DNA of 64,000 bases. Source: Treponema sp. (lineage in GTDB: Bacteria; Spirochaetota; Spirochaetia; Treponematales; Treponemataceae). The stretch spans positions 37,179 through 101,178 of the forward strand of contig JAFXSM010000028.1 of the NCBI GenBank assembly GCA_017525605.1, given 5' to 3'. The notes beneath the pieces were generated by a model. It ran no database searches. It saw nothing but the letters and a program-made list of their open reading frames with translations, and was not told the origin of the DNA. The position numbers and the translations under genes are program-made. Positions 17,210 through 26,077 of the stretch are shown here, piece after piece (the stretch's first letter is position 1; every line of letters begins with the position of its first letter).

Positions 17210-18538
17210 ATGAAACCAAAATCACTGACCTTTAGAATCTTCATCAACACTTTTTTTGTTGGAACTCTTATTTATTTTATCTGTGCGTTTTTATTCATTT
17301 CAAATATGTACGGATATTTTGAAAAGCAGATTTTTTCAGAACTTAAAACCGAAAGTTTATTTTTGGAAAATTCAGTCTTAAATCAACAATTGGACCATCT
17401 TTCCGAATTACAAACAGAAAATCGTATAACACTTATCCACTCTGACGGAACCGTTTATTTTGACAATAAAGTTGATGCTGCCAAACTTGAAAATCATGGA
17501 GCAAGACAGGAATTCCTTGAGGCAAAAAACAACGGCTCAATTCAAATTTCCCGTTTCTCTTCCACAATGACAGAAAAAACTCTTTACTTTGCACGGCTTC
17601 TTCCAAATGGGGATGTCCTTAGAATCAGTTGCAATCAGCATTCTGTGTGGGTTCTTGTTTTAGGAATGAGTCAGATTTTGTTGATTATGCTGGTTATCGC
17701 AGTAATCATTTCAGGTTTGTCGGCTAACTGGATTAGTAAAAAAGTTGTTGAACCATTAAACACAATTGACTTTGAAAATCCGGAAGTTTCAGAAGTTTAT
17801 GAAGAATTGAAACCATTTACCAAACGCATCATAGAAGAAAATTACGAAAAAGCGCAGAGGGAAGAACTTCGTCAGCAGTTTACGGCAAATGTAAGTCACG
17901 AATTAAAAACCCCTCTTACAAGCATTTCAGGCTTTGCAGAAATCTTAAAAGCTGGTGGAATAGATGAAGCCACAACAAAAGATTTTGCCTCATCAATTTA
18001 TGATGAAAGCCAGCGGATGATAAATCTTGTAAACGACATTATCAGATTAAGCAAACTCGATGAAAAATCCATCAGTCTTGAAAAAGAAGCCTTGAGCCTG
18101 AGAGAAATGTGCCGCGAAGCAATTGAAGCTGTTTCTGTTAATGCCAGAGCAAAAAATGTATCTATAAATCTTACCGGAGACTCCGGCTTAATCAACGGTG
18201 TACGGCCTGTTATTTATGAAATGGTTTTTAATCTGATAGACAATGCCGTAAAATACAATGTTCCGGACGGAAAAGTAGAAATCAACATAAAAAACTTTAT
18301 GGAATCAAACCGGGTATTTTTTACAGTCCAAGATACAGGAATCGGAATCCCAGCCGCAGAAAAAGACCGAATTTTTGAACGCTTTTACCGCATAGACAAA
18401 AGCCGCTCAAAACAAAACGGCGGAACTGGGCTTGGCCTTTCAATTGTAAAGCACGCCGCAAAATATCACGATGCCAGCGTTCTTGTAAACAGCGAAGTTG
18501 GAAAAGGCAGCACTTTTACGGTAATTTTTCCAATGTAA
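17210..18538 (+). CDS. phoR: PhoR-type sensor histidine kinase
   Basis: 442-residue membrane kinase predicted to phosphorylate the adjacent response regulator under low phosphate. Two membrane helices (about 11-31 and 147-170) bracket an extracytoplasmic domain of about 115 residues. Then come a dimerisation/phosphoacceptor helix with His230 (VSHELKTPLTSISGFAE), N box MVFNLIDNAVKYN, G1 DTGIGIP, F box FERFYRID, and G2 GGTGLGLSIVK. The ATG at 17210 has AAGGAG 10 bases upstream; a nearer TTG would be too close to it. It is cotranscribed with phoB. Confidence 0.9.
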   Translation: MKPKSLTFRIFINTFFVGTLIYFICAFLFISNMYGYFEKQIFSELKTESLFLENSVLNQQLDHLSELQTENRITLIHSDGTVYFDNKVDAAKLENHGARQEFLEAKNNGSIQISRFSSTMTEKTLYFARLLPNGDVLRISCNQHSVWVLVLGMSQILLIMLVIAVIISGLSANWISKKVVEPLNTIDFENPEVSEVYEELKPFTKRIIEENYEKAQREELRQQFTANVSHELKTPLTSISGFAEILKAGGIDEATTKDFASSIYDESQRMINLVNDIIRLSKLDEKSISLEKEALSLREMCREAIEAVSVNARAKNVSINLTGDSGLINGVRPVIYEMVFNLIDNAVKYNVPDGKVEINIKNFMESNRVFFTVQDTGIGIPAAEKDRIFERFYRIDKSRSKQNGGTGLGLSIVKHAAKYHDASVLVNSEVGKGSTFTVIFPM

Positions 18539-18539
18539 A

Positions 18540-18557
18540 TTTTACATAAACTTAACA
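18540..18557 (+). promoter_or_regulatory. Pho-box-like site upstream of the Na/Pi transporter
   Basis: TTTTACATAAACTTAACA differs from the phoB box by one base. It begins just after the phoR stop codon. CATATT lies six bases before the transporter ATG at 18602 and there is no clear Shine-Dalgarno, so the transporter probably has its own phosphate-responsive start. Confidence 0.6.
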
Positions 18558-18601
18558 AAAATAATATTCTAAAACTTCACTTCCGCTGTCATATTAACAA
18601 T

Positions 18602-20251
18602 ATGATTTGGAATGTAATATCTCAGATTGCGGGTTTTATTGGTGCTCTTTGTCTCCTTCTTTTTGGAATGAATATGCTTAGCAACGGTATTCAAAAGGGG
18701 GCCGGAAGCGGGCTGCAGAAGCTGCTTGGAAAAATTACTGGGAACCGTTTTTATGCGGTGCTTACTGGAATCGGAGTTACTGCCATTATCCAGAGTTCAG
18801 GAGCTACAACTGTTATGGTGGTTTCATTTGTAAATGCTGAGATTCTGACTCTGGAGCAGGCAATCGGCGTAATTTTTGGTGCAAACATTGGCACTACAGT
18901 CACTGCCTGGATTGTATCTTTTTTTGGATTCAGTTTTTCCATAGCGGCTATGGCAATTCCTCTTTTTGGATTGGGCTACATCATTAAATATTTTAAGAAA
19001 TTCCGAATTCACAATTTTGCTGAATGTTTTATGGGGTTTGCTCTTTTGTTTATGGGGCTTGGGCTTCTTAAAGAAAGCCTGGAACTTGGACCCGCCGCTG
19101 CAAGACTTTTTACAGCAATAAACAGCTGGGGAATTGGAGGAATCTTTTTAGGCGTGCTGATTGGTGCCATTATCACAGCTCTGATTCATTCAAGTTCCGC
19201 CATGACTGCAATTGTTCTGACTATGGCAGCCAATGGAAGTTTAAGATGGGAACTTAGCGCAGCAATCGTTCTTGGAAGCAATATCGGTTCAACGGTGGAT
19301 GCGGTAATGTCCAGTTTTGGTGCCAGCGTAAATGCCCGCCGTACAGCCCTTGTTCATGTGGCATTCAATGTTACGGGAACAGTCCTTGCCCTGCTAATTT
19401 TTAAACCTTTTCTTCAACTTATAGATTTTATTGTCCCACTTAAACCTTCTGAAAATATTACAACTCACATTGCAATGCTTCATACAGTTTTTAATATCTG
19501 TGCGACTTTGTTGTTTATCCCGTTTGTTAATCAGATTGCAATAATTGCCCGTAAAGTCATTAAAGAAACTTCAGAAGAAAAAGACGAACATTACCATCTT
19601 CCTGCAATTCTTCCTCATTCAAGAATCAGTGCAGATTTATATTCCTACCAGATTCAGACTGAAATTACAAAAATGAGCGCAAAAGTTATGGAAATGTTTG
19701 ATTCTGTGTGCAACAGTTTTGTAAATCCACAAAAAGCAGATGAAGAAAACGACCATGTAAAATATCTTGAAAACTACATTGATGAAATGAACGCCGCCAT
19801 CACCGAATTTTTGCAGAAATGTTCGCGTCTTCCAAATGCAAATCATAACGATCGCCAGCATTTTTCTTCCCTTCTGCATGTAACTGATAATCTTGAGAAT
19901 CTCAGCGATGAAACCTGTTCTTTGATGCACACAGTCCGAAAATATGTAACTGACACGGAATACAAAACGGATTCAAAACGCAGTCACGAAATCATGGATT
20001 ATGTCGAAAGTGTCCGCATTTTCTTTGAACAGACTTGTGTCTACTTCACAATCGGTTCCTCAGCCGAAGAACGACTTTCCGGTGAAGCAATTGAACAAAA
20101 GATTGACAGAACTAAAAAAGAGCTCAAAAAGGCCAGCCGTAAACGTCTTGAATCTGGTGCCGATGTAAAAGAAGAACTTAATTACATGGATATGGTTCGC
20201 AAAATTGAACGAGCCGGCGATTGTGTTTATACAATGCTTCAGAGTGTGTAA
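18602..20251 (+). CDS. Na+/phosphate symporter of the NptA/PhoU-fusion type
   Basis: 549-residue inner-membrane phosphate importer driven by sodium. Two inverted Na/Pi repeats carry the hallmark QSSGATTVMV (about residue 61) and HSSSAMTAIVL (about 198) with GANIGTT and GSNIGST partners. About eight to nine helices occupy residues 1-325; the C-terminal 200 residues are a helical PhoU-like domain. The gene is probably in the same regulon as phoBR, with its own Pho box, and ends three bases from the convergent HD gene. Confidence 0.9.
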   Translation: MIWNVISQIAGFIGALCLLLFGMNMLSNGIQKGAGSGLQKLLGKITGNRFYAVLTGIGVTAIIQSSGATTVMVVSFVNAEILTLEQAIGVIFGANIGTTVTAWIVSFFGFSFSIAAMAIPLFGLGYIIKYFKKFRIHNFAECFMGFALLFMGLGLLKESLELGPAAARLFTAINSWGIGGIFLGVLIGAIITALIHSSSAMTAIVLTMAANGSLRWELSAAIVLGSNIGSTVDAVMSSFGASVNARRTALVHVAFNVTGTVLALLIFKPFLQLIDFIVPLKPSENITTHIAMLHTVFNICATLLFIPFVNQIAIIARKVIKETSEEKDEHYHLPAILPHSRISADLYSYQIQTEITKMSAKVMEMFDSVCNSFVNPQKADEENDHVKYLENYIDEMNAAITEFLQKCSRLPNANHNDRQHFSSLLHVTDNLENLSDETCSLMHTVRKYVTDTEYKTDSKRSHEIMDYVESVRIFFEQTCVYFTIGSSAEERLSGEAIEQKIDRTKKELKKASRKRLESGADVKEELNYMDMVRKIERAGDCVYTMLQSV

Positions 20252-20254
20252 AAT

Positions 20255-21091
20255 TTACAAATACTTTTTCATTTCTTTACCTTCAACCCCAGCCAAAAGT
20301 TCAACAAAACCTTTTGCTGGAGAGGAATTAATTTTTGGAATGAGCACTTCTTCAATCTGGAAAAAGCCCACGTCACTGCTCATGAAAACTTCAATCTGAA
20401 TTGGTTTTTCACTGCCCTGATGAATCTTTACGCTTTCGATAGAATTGGCAGAATATTTGTGAATGTCACCAACAGATGGCACTTTGTTCAGCTCCATTGG
20501 AATGCGGGCCCGACCTTTTGTCATATCACAGCCATCCGCAATCAGAATAAGACCTGCTTCAATTGAATGAATGCGGCGGGTTCCCATGTGTCCAAGAATT
20601 CCTTCCATGGCCATAGAACGAATTACAACGCTGCGGTTTAAATCAGATTTTTCTGGAAGGAACTTTGTAAGAACACGGTCAATAATAGGCTGAGCAAGAA
20701 TGCCAGAATAAAGTTCGTGATCCTGCCGCCCGATTGTCATTCCAAAATCGTGAAAAAATCCTGCAAAAATAACAGCTGTAACACTGTCAGAAAAACTACC
20801 AGCCTGTTCAGTTTCCAGGGAAGTTTTTATTCCACCCTGATGCAAAATTTTCAGCATCTTAAGTGCATTGCGACACACAGTTCTCATATGAACAGGCCCG
20901 TGGTCATTATACCCAAGACGGACAATAGAAACATTGTTTGCGTAATTCTGAACTGCTTCAATTTCCGGATCATCAATAAGTTCCTTTACCACAAGAAGTG
21001 GAAGCTGATCTTTTTCCTCTGTCAGTTCAATTATTTCGTTTGTAAGGGCAACTAATTTCTGGTCAACACTGATTTCTTTTGGACTTTTCAT
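20255..21091 (-). CDS. HD-domain phosphohydrolase-like protein
   Basis: 278 residues, cytoplasmic. The metal-binding signature is recognisable: HGPVHMRTV, then FFHDFGM with the His-Asp pair, and later IEAGLILIADGCDM. Such domains hydrolyse nucleotides or cyclic nucleotides; the substrate here is unknown. TATAAT lies exactly six bases before the ATG at 21091 and TTGGAC 18 bases further upstream, so it is probably leaderless; longer in-frame starts would overlap this promoter. No Pho box is visible in front of it. It is convergent with the Na/Pi gene. Confidence 0.75.
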   Translation of the reverse strand: MKSPKEISVDQKLVALTNEIIELTEEKDQLPLLVVKELIDDPEIEAVQNYANNVSIVRLGYNDHGPVHMRTVCRNALKMLKILHQGGIKTSLETEQAGSFSDSVTAVIFAGFFHDFGMTIGRQDHELYSGILAQPIIDRVLTKFLPEKSDLNRSVVIRSMAMEGILGHMGTRRIHSIEAGLILIADGCDMTKGRARIPMELNKVPSVGDIHKYSANSIESVKIHQGSEKPIQIEVFMSSDVGFFQIEEVLIPKINSSPAKGFVELLAGVEGKEMKKYL

Positions 21092-21117
21092 ACTTCGATT
21101 ATACATACAATAATAAC

Positions 21118-21158
21118 CCCCGTCCAACTTTAGGAAGAACAAGCCGGACGGGGATACT
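21118..21158 (-). terminator. terminator-like hairpin after phoA
   Basis: CCCCGTCC and GGACGGGG form an 8-bp GC stem, followed on the minus strand by a T-rich segment (GTTATTATT). It sits between the phoA stop and the HD gene start and overlaps the HD promoter region. Confidence 0.6.
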
Positions 21159-21163
21159 TCTTA

Positions 21164-22684
21164 TTAATCTTTCACAACCTTAGTAAGCTTTGCCACTTTT
21201 TTGTAGATTTCTGTGTTATCGTAGAAGCCTTTGAATTCTTCCTGACCGGCACCAAGGGCAAATACTGGAACTGGCAAACCTGTGTGGCTATTTGAAGTCC
21301 AACCAAGACCAGACTTAGCGTTGAGCACGTGAGTTATTGTTATTGTCAAAGGTTCGTAAGTTCCGTAAAGGTCGTATTCCTGCTGGTTACGAGATTTGTC
21401 TCCTCTGATTGTTTTTTCGTAAGCAGTTTTGATGCGACCGAGTTCGTAATCTGTGAGAACAAGACCACCATTTGTGTCTGAACCATTTGAGCCAGGCATT
21501 TTAAGGCCAAACAAAGCTTCAACATCTTTCATCACATCATCAAAACTTGTACCGTTCTTTTTGTATGCAGAAACATAATCCGAATCATATTTTGCATAAG
21601 AGATTTTCTGGCCGTCCAATGTACGGAAGAACAAATTGTAATCTGTTCCGGCATAACCGATTGTAAGTCCACCAGTTTCGTGGTCTGCAGTTACAAGAAT
21701 CAGAGTTTCTTTTGGGTGCTTGTTGTAAAAGTCGATTGCTTCTTCTACAGCTTCACTCATAGCAAGTGTATCGGCAATTGAAGAGCGGGCGTCATTGGCA
21801 TGGCAGGCCCAGTCAACTTTTCCACCTTCTACCATCATGAAAAAGCCTGTTTTGTTATCAAGAACTTCAATTCCTTTGCGAACATAATCGCGAAGTGACC
21901 ATTCTCCATCTTTGCGGTCGTTGTCGTAGCTCATGGAATCTGAATCTGCAAGGGTTTCTGCAACTACAAGAGCTTTGTCGCCATTTTTAAGTGCATCCGC
22001 TGATTTTTGATCAAAACAAACTTTGTAACCTGCCTGCTTAGCAAGCTCATAAATTGAAGTTTTGTCTTTGTTTTTGTCCTGAGGTTCCATTAAAGCACCA
22101 CCAGCAAAATAGTCAAAGTTTGAAACAACAAGTTCTTCACCAATTGCATAGTTTGATTTCCGGCTTGCCTGATGAGCGTAAGTTGCTGCGGGTGTTGCGT
22201 GATTCAAGTTTACTGTAGAAATTACACCAATCTTGTATTTTTTCTGATCCCGAAGCTGTTCTGCAATTGTGCGGTACTTAATCTTTTTTGTAATGTCCAC
22301 ATTAATTGAAGAAGAATGAGTTTTGTAGCCAGTAAAAATTGATGTGGCAGTTGAAGCCGAATCTGGTGCAAAAGAAGTTGCATCGTAAGTGCTTGCCGAA
22401 CCTGCTACAGGAAACTGATAAAAACTTAAAGCTTTCATTTCTGGTGAATCAGATGGATTTTCTGATTTTTTTACAACATCAACAATTCCTGCTGCATCGT
22501 TACCTGCATAGTAAGCAGCACTCTGAATCTGTGGATAGCTCATTCCATCCCCTACAAAAACAAACATGTATTTTGGAGTCCCTTTTCCTGTAACTGGAGC
22601 AGTAATTTTTGCTTCTGCATGAAGGCTTGCAGAAGCAACCAGCAATGTAGCCAAAACTAAAGCTGTTTTTTCTAATTTTTTCAT
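21164..22684 (-). CDS. phoA: alkaline phosphatase PhoA family
   Basis: 506 residues, exported by an N-terminal signal peptide (about 1-23). It releases inorganic phosphate from organic esters outside the cytoplasmic membrane. The active-site serine is Ser109 in PDSASTATSIFTG; metal ligands are in FVGDGMS (Asp46), VEGGKVDWACH and TADHETGG; the zinc-site His near the C terminus is in SNSHTGLPVPVFALG. This is a complete family member. It has its own Pho-box-like site and an unusual leader hairpin. Confidence 0.93.
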   Translation of the reverse strand: MKKLEKTALVLATLLVASASLHAEAKITAPVTGKGTPKYMFVFVGDGMSYPQIQSAAYYAGNDAAGIVDVVKKSENPSDSPEMKALSFYQFPVAGSASTYDATSFAPDSASTATSIFTGYKTHSSSINVDITKKIKYRTIAEQLRDQKKYKIGVISTVNLNHATPAATYAHQASRKSNYAIGEELVVSNFDYFAGGALMEPQDKNKDKTSIYELAKQAGYKVCFDQKSADALKNGDKALVVAETLADSDSMSYDNDRKDGEWSLRDYVRKGIEVLDNKTGFFMMVEGGKVDWACHANDARSSIADTLAMSEAVEEAIDFYNKHPKETLILVTADHETGGLTIGYAGTDYNLFFRTLDGQKISYAKYDSDYVSAYKKNGTSFDDVMKDVEALFGLKMPGSNGSDTNGGLVLTDYELGRIKTAYEKTIRGDKSRNQQEYDLYGTYEPLTITITHVLNAKSGLGWTSNSHTGLPVPVFALGAGQEEFKGFYDNTEIYKKVAKLTKVVKD

Positions 22685-22694
22685 AAAAAATCCT

Positions 22695-22751
22695 TGCCAT
22701 CTGAAAATATTTACAAAATCATAGGAGGAAAGATCTTGCTTTCAGATGGCA
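22695..22751 (-). promoter_or_regulatory. phoA leader hairpin
   Basis: A perfect 12-bp inverted repeat (TGCCATCTGAAA / TTTCAGATGGCA) lies in the leader, its 3' arm ending next to the AAGGA ribosome site of phoA. The 33-base loop is A+T-rich and holds a second TCCTCC segment complementary to a ribosome site. It could protect the mRNA or modulate translation. Confidence 0.55.
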
Positions 22752-22793
22752 GGTTCAATTTAATCTGAAAAGATTAAGTTTTCGGGAAGCGAA

Positions 22794-22811
22794 GGTTAAG
22801 AATGTGTAAAA
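22794..22811 (-). promoter_or_regulatory. Pho-box-like site of phoA
   Basis: On the minus strand TTTTACACATTCTTAACC matches the island consensus TTTTACAY-N3-CTTAACA at all but the last base. It lies about 110 bases before the phoA ATG. Confidence 0.55.
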
Positions 22812-22907
22812 TTCTAACCCATTTCTTTAATGAATAAATCGTCCTCCTCATAGCAGAAGTTTTAGGGAATAATGAGGTTAAATGTTTGTAAATAGGGACG
22901 TTATACG

Positions 22908-22986
22908 AAAATAGCGCAGTTTATACCTGTTAAAATTTCAAAAATAGCGCAGTTGAAGTTGACAAAATTTCAAAAATAGCGCAGTT
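22908..22986 (+). repeat. three direct repeats AAAATAGCGCAGTT before the AAA/DUF4143 gene
   Basis: The exact 14-mer occurs at 22908-22921, 22941-22954 and 22973-22986, spaced 33 and 32 bases, about three helical turns. The last copy ends eight bases before the ATG. A TTGACA lies at 22959-22964. The layout suggests cooperative binding on one face of the DNA, likely autoregulation. Confidence 0.75.
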
Positions 22987-22993
22987 TATATTT

Positions 22994-24265
22994 ATGGATA
23001 TAAAGACTATTGAAACTGTTTTATTGGAACAGAAAGAAGAATTTCTAGCAAATCTGAATGAAGAATGGTGTTCTCGACCAGAAGAAGAACTTGTTGATTT
23101 AAACAGTAAACTTGCACAGGTTGTCATTGGTATTCGTCGAAGCGGAAAGTCTACTTTGTGCTTTAATGTTATAAAAAAATCCGGAGAGCAATTTGCTTAT
23201 GTCAATTTTGATGATGAACGTTTTGCCGATATTTCTTCTGATAATTTGAATACAGTTCTTGAATGTCTTTATAAAATCTACGGTGATTTTAATCATCTTT
23301 TTATTGATGAAATTCAAAATGTTGATGAATGGTTTTTGTTTATAAATCGTCTTCTACGAACCGGAATGCATATATTAATAACTGGTTCAAATGCAAAACT
23401 GTTGAGTGGCGAACTGGCAACTCATCTTACTGGACGCCATATGAAAATTGAGCTATTCCCATTTTCTTTTAAGGAATTTTGTGAATATCAAAAAATAAGT
23501 ACAGCTCATGGAACTACAAAAGAAAAAGGATTTTTGATGGCAGCTTTTGATAATTATTTGCATGATGGCGGATTTCCAGAGCTTTTGAATGAAAAACGAA
23601 AACAGACTTATATCAATACTTTAGTGGATAGCATTCTTAAAAAGGATATAGAAAAAAGATATGCCGTAAAATATAAGGCGGCCTTTGAGAATATTGCAAA
23701 TCATCTATTAAACAATGCTCCTGCAAAAATCAATTATTCTGAATTACAGAATCAGTTTGGACTTCGTTCCGATCACACTGCAGAAAATTATGTTAATTAT
23801 ACAAAGAACGCTTATCTGGTTTGTGGACTGCATAAATATTCTCCCAAAAGCAAAATTCGTATTCGCGATGAAAAAGCCTATGCCGTTGATGTTGCTTTAA
23901 TGAATAATCGTGAAAATGCTTTAGCAGGAGAAAATCTTGGCTGGCGATTGGAAACAATTGTTTATATTGAATTGCTGCGTCGATACAAGCCTTTGGAATG
24001 TGATGTTTACTATTATGATGAAACTGCAGGCGAAGCTGATTTTGTCGTATGTAAAGGAAACTCTGTTCAGCAGATTATACAGGTAAGCTATGATATTTCA
24101 AATTCAAAGACTTATAAAAGGGAAGTAAATGGTCTTCTATTGGCATCTGCAAAAACAGGCTGCAATAATCTTTTATTGATAACAGACCATGAGGATAAGA
24201 ATATAGTCGAAAATGGTAAAAAAATTTGTGTAACTTCAGCGTATGCATGGTTAGTTGAAAAATAA
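22994..24265 (+). CDS. AAA_14/DUF4143 ATP-binding protein
   Basis: 423 residues. N-terminal ATPase with Walker A GIRRSGKST (about 48), Walker B LFIDEIQNV and sensor ITGSNAKLL. The C-terminal DUF4143 part has YYYDETAGEADFVV, resembling a PD-(D/E)XK-like core (Glu-Ala-Asp). The family is very common and frequently transferred; its biological role is unclear. It sits in the phosphate island between phoA and the pst operon in the opposite direction and is probably a passenger. No Shine-Dalgarno sequence is visible upstream. Confidence 0.85.
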   Translation: MDIKTIETVLLEQKEEFLANLNEEWCSRPEEELVDLNSKLAQVVIGIRRSGKSTLCFNVIKKSGEQFAYVNFDDERFADISSDNLNTVLECLYKIYGDFNHLFIDEIQNVDEWFLFINRLLRTGMHILITGSNAKLLSGELATHLTGRHMKIELFPFSFKEFCEYQKISTAHGTTKEKGFLMAAFDNYLHDGGFPELLNEKRKQTYINTLVDSILKKDIEKRYAVKYKAAFENIANHLLNNAPAKINYSELQNQFGLRSDHTAENYVNYTKNAYLVCGLHKYSPKSKIRIRDEKAYAVDVALMNNRENALAGENLGWRLETIVYIELLRRYKPLECDVYYYDETAGEADFVVCKGNSVQQIIQVSYDISNSKTYKREVNGLLLASAKTGCNNLLLITDHEDKNIVENGKKICVTSAYAWLVEK

Positions 24266-24308
24266 GGTCAATATAAAATATGTGTATTAAGCCTTAATGT
24301 AGGATGTG

Positions 24309-25433
24309 TTAAGCCTTTGTAAAATTGTCTTTGTTTGTAAGAAGAATTCCAGAAATAAAGGCGGTTAATGGAGCAGTCATTGCAAGTCCAAAACTTCCTG
24401 CAATTGTGTTGATGATTTCGGCGGCTACCACATTGTTATTCAAAATATTGTAAACTGGAGTTCCCTGAGCCATAAAAGTCATAAGAAAAGCGATGCAACT
24501 TCCAGAATATGCCAGCAAAAGTGTAGTTGTCATTGTTCCCATGGCAGCACGAGCAACTGCAAGTCCTGATTTTATGGCTTTTTTTGTTGAAATATCCGGA
24601 CAATTTCGTACAACTTCAGACACAGCTGAGGTAATATCAACACTAAGATCCATTACAGAACCGCTGGCCCCAATAAAAACAGAGGCCATAAAAATCTGAG
24701 TTAAGTTCAAATCGGCAAAACCTGAATACAAAAGTGCCTCAGAATTTGCCATTACCGCTCCGTGAATATGAAAAGCTTTATTACAAATTATTGAAAGAAT
24801 CATGGCAAAAATAATTCCGCTCATTGAGCCAAAGAATGAAGATAAAAGCCGTTTATCAAGCCCGTAAACAAAAAGAAGAATCACGAAAGTCAGTATGGCA
24901 ACTGCAACTAGTCCAACAAAAATCGAATTATAACCTTTTAAAAAGAGCGGAACTAAAATTTTCCACAAAACAAGAATCGTGATTACAAAAGACAAAACCG
25001 AGCGAAGACCAACACCACGAGCAAAGCAAATCAGAAATAGTGCAAAAGCTATTGCAAGAACAAGTTCGCCATCAAGGCGGTAGTAATCAATTAGATTGAT
25101 AGAAATTATTTCTCCTTCGTCATGATGTACAACAGCCTGAGCTTTATCTCCTGGTCTAAAAAGTTTATCCTGAGAAAGAGAACCTCCCAGCATATTCCAG
25201 CCAAACGAGGTCTGTCCCTCAAATCTGCCAGTTAAAAAACGAACTTTGCAAATCTGTTGACCGGTGCGAATTAATCCTGTATCAATAAGACTTGAATTAT
25301 CCACCTCTTCAACAAGCACTTTGCATTTTTCAGCATCCTTAAATTGAAGAGCACCTTCAAAACCGGTAGGAAGAAATATTAATACGACAATAACTATCGA
25401 AATTCCAGCCAAAAAAGAAAATCGATGTTTCAT
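24309..25433 (-). CDS. YibE/F-family membrane protein
   Basis: 374 residues. An N-terminal anchor, an extracytoplasmic domain to about residue 125 (LIRTGQQICKVRFLTGRFEG), then about seven to eight membrane helices with GLRSVLSFVITILVLWKILV and MDLSVDITSAVSEV, characteristic of the YibE/F-like family. The function of the family is unknown. The start at 25433 overlaps the phoU stop as ATGA, so the two are translationally coupled; this places the protein in the Pho regulon here. A transport role is speculation. Confidence 0.8.
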   Translation of the reverse strand: MKHRFSFLAGISIVIVVLIFLPTGFEGALQFKDAEKCKVLVEEVDNSSLIDTGLIRTGQQICKVRFLTGRFEGQTSFGWNMLGGSLSQDKLFRPGDKAQAVVHHDEGEIISINLIDYYRLDGELVLAIAFALFLICFARGVGLRSVLSFVITILVLWKILVPLFLKGYNSIFVGLVAVAILTFVILLFVYGLDKRLLSSFFGSMSGIIFAMILSIICNKAFHIHGAVMANSEALLYSGFADLNLTQIFMASVFIGASGSVMDLSVDITSAVSEVVRNCPDISTKKAIKSGLAVARAAMGTMTTTLLLAYSGSCIAFLMTFMAQGTPVYNILNNNVVAAEIINTIAGSFGLAMTAPLTAFISGILLTNKDNFTKA

Positions 25434-26065
25434 TCTCTCTCCCCAGTCAACGCAAAAATTACCCATTCTGCAATGTTTGTAGCGTGATCACCGATACGTT
25501 CTATGTATTTTGCAATCAAAAGATAATCAAGAATTGTTTCTCCTTCTGTCGTTTCACGAATCTTTTCAACTAAGTCTTTTTTTATTACGTGGTACAAATC
25601 ATCAATTACATCATCGTGAGCAATTACATTTTTTGCTTTGTTAAAATCTTTGTCTATGTATGACTGCACCGCATCGTGAAGCATTTTGATTATTTCAGAA
25701 CTCATCTCGGTTATTTCATTCATTTTCCCATATTTACAGTCAGGAACATTCAAAACCAAATCTGCCACATCAGCCGCGTGGTCTCCTATTCGTTCCATAT
25801 CCGTAATCATTTTTAATGCCGCTGTTATCATTCTTAAATCTGTTGCCATTGGCTGCTGCTGGAGCAAAAGCTTCATGCACTGAGCTTCAATTTCCCTTTC
25901 CATTTCATTTATGGCTTCATCATTCTGACCTACAGTTTTTGCTGCTTCAGTATCACGTCCCATTAGTGCAATCATGGAACTTTCAATGGCAATTTCTATC
26001 ATCTTTCCCATATTGATAATAGCTGAGTTCAGCTTCTTTAATTCCTGTTCATATTTTTCTCGCAT
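25430..26065 (-). CDS. phoU: phosphate-specific transport regulator PhoU
   Basis: 211 residues, two three-helix PhoU repeats. Each contains an acidic metal-binding signature: EMEREIEAQC..MATDLRMITAALKMITDMERIGDHAADVA in the first and DYLLIAKYIERIGDHATNIAEW in the second. PhoU links the Pst transporter to PhoR and restrains the response when phosphate is available. It lies 13 bases after pstB and overlaps the YibE/F-type gene. Confidence 0.94.
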   Translation of the reverse strand: MREKYEQELKKLNSAIINMGKMIEIAIESSMIALMGRDTEAAKTVGQNDEAINEMEREIEAQCMKLLLQQQPMATDLRMITAALKMITDMERIGDHAADVADLVLNVPDCKYGKMNEITEMSSEIIKMLHDAVQSYIDKDFNKAKNVIAHDDVIDDLYHVIKKDLVEKIRETTEGETILDYLLIAKYIERIGDHATNIAEWVIFALTGERE

Positions 26066-26077
26066 TTTTTTTCTCCA

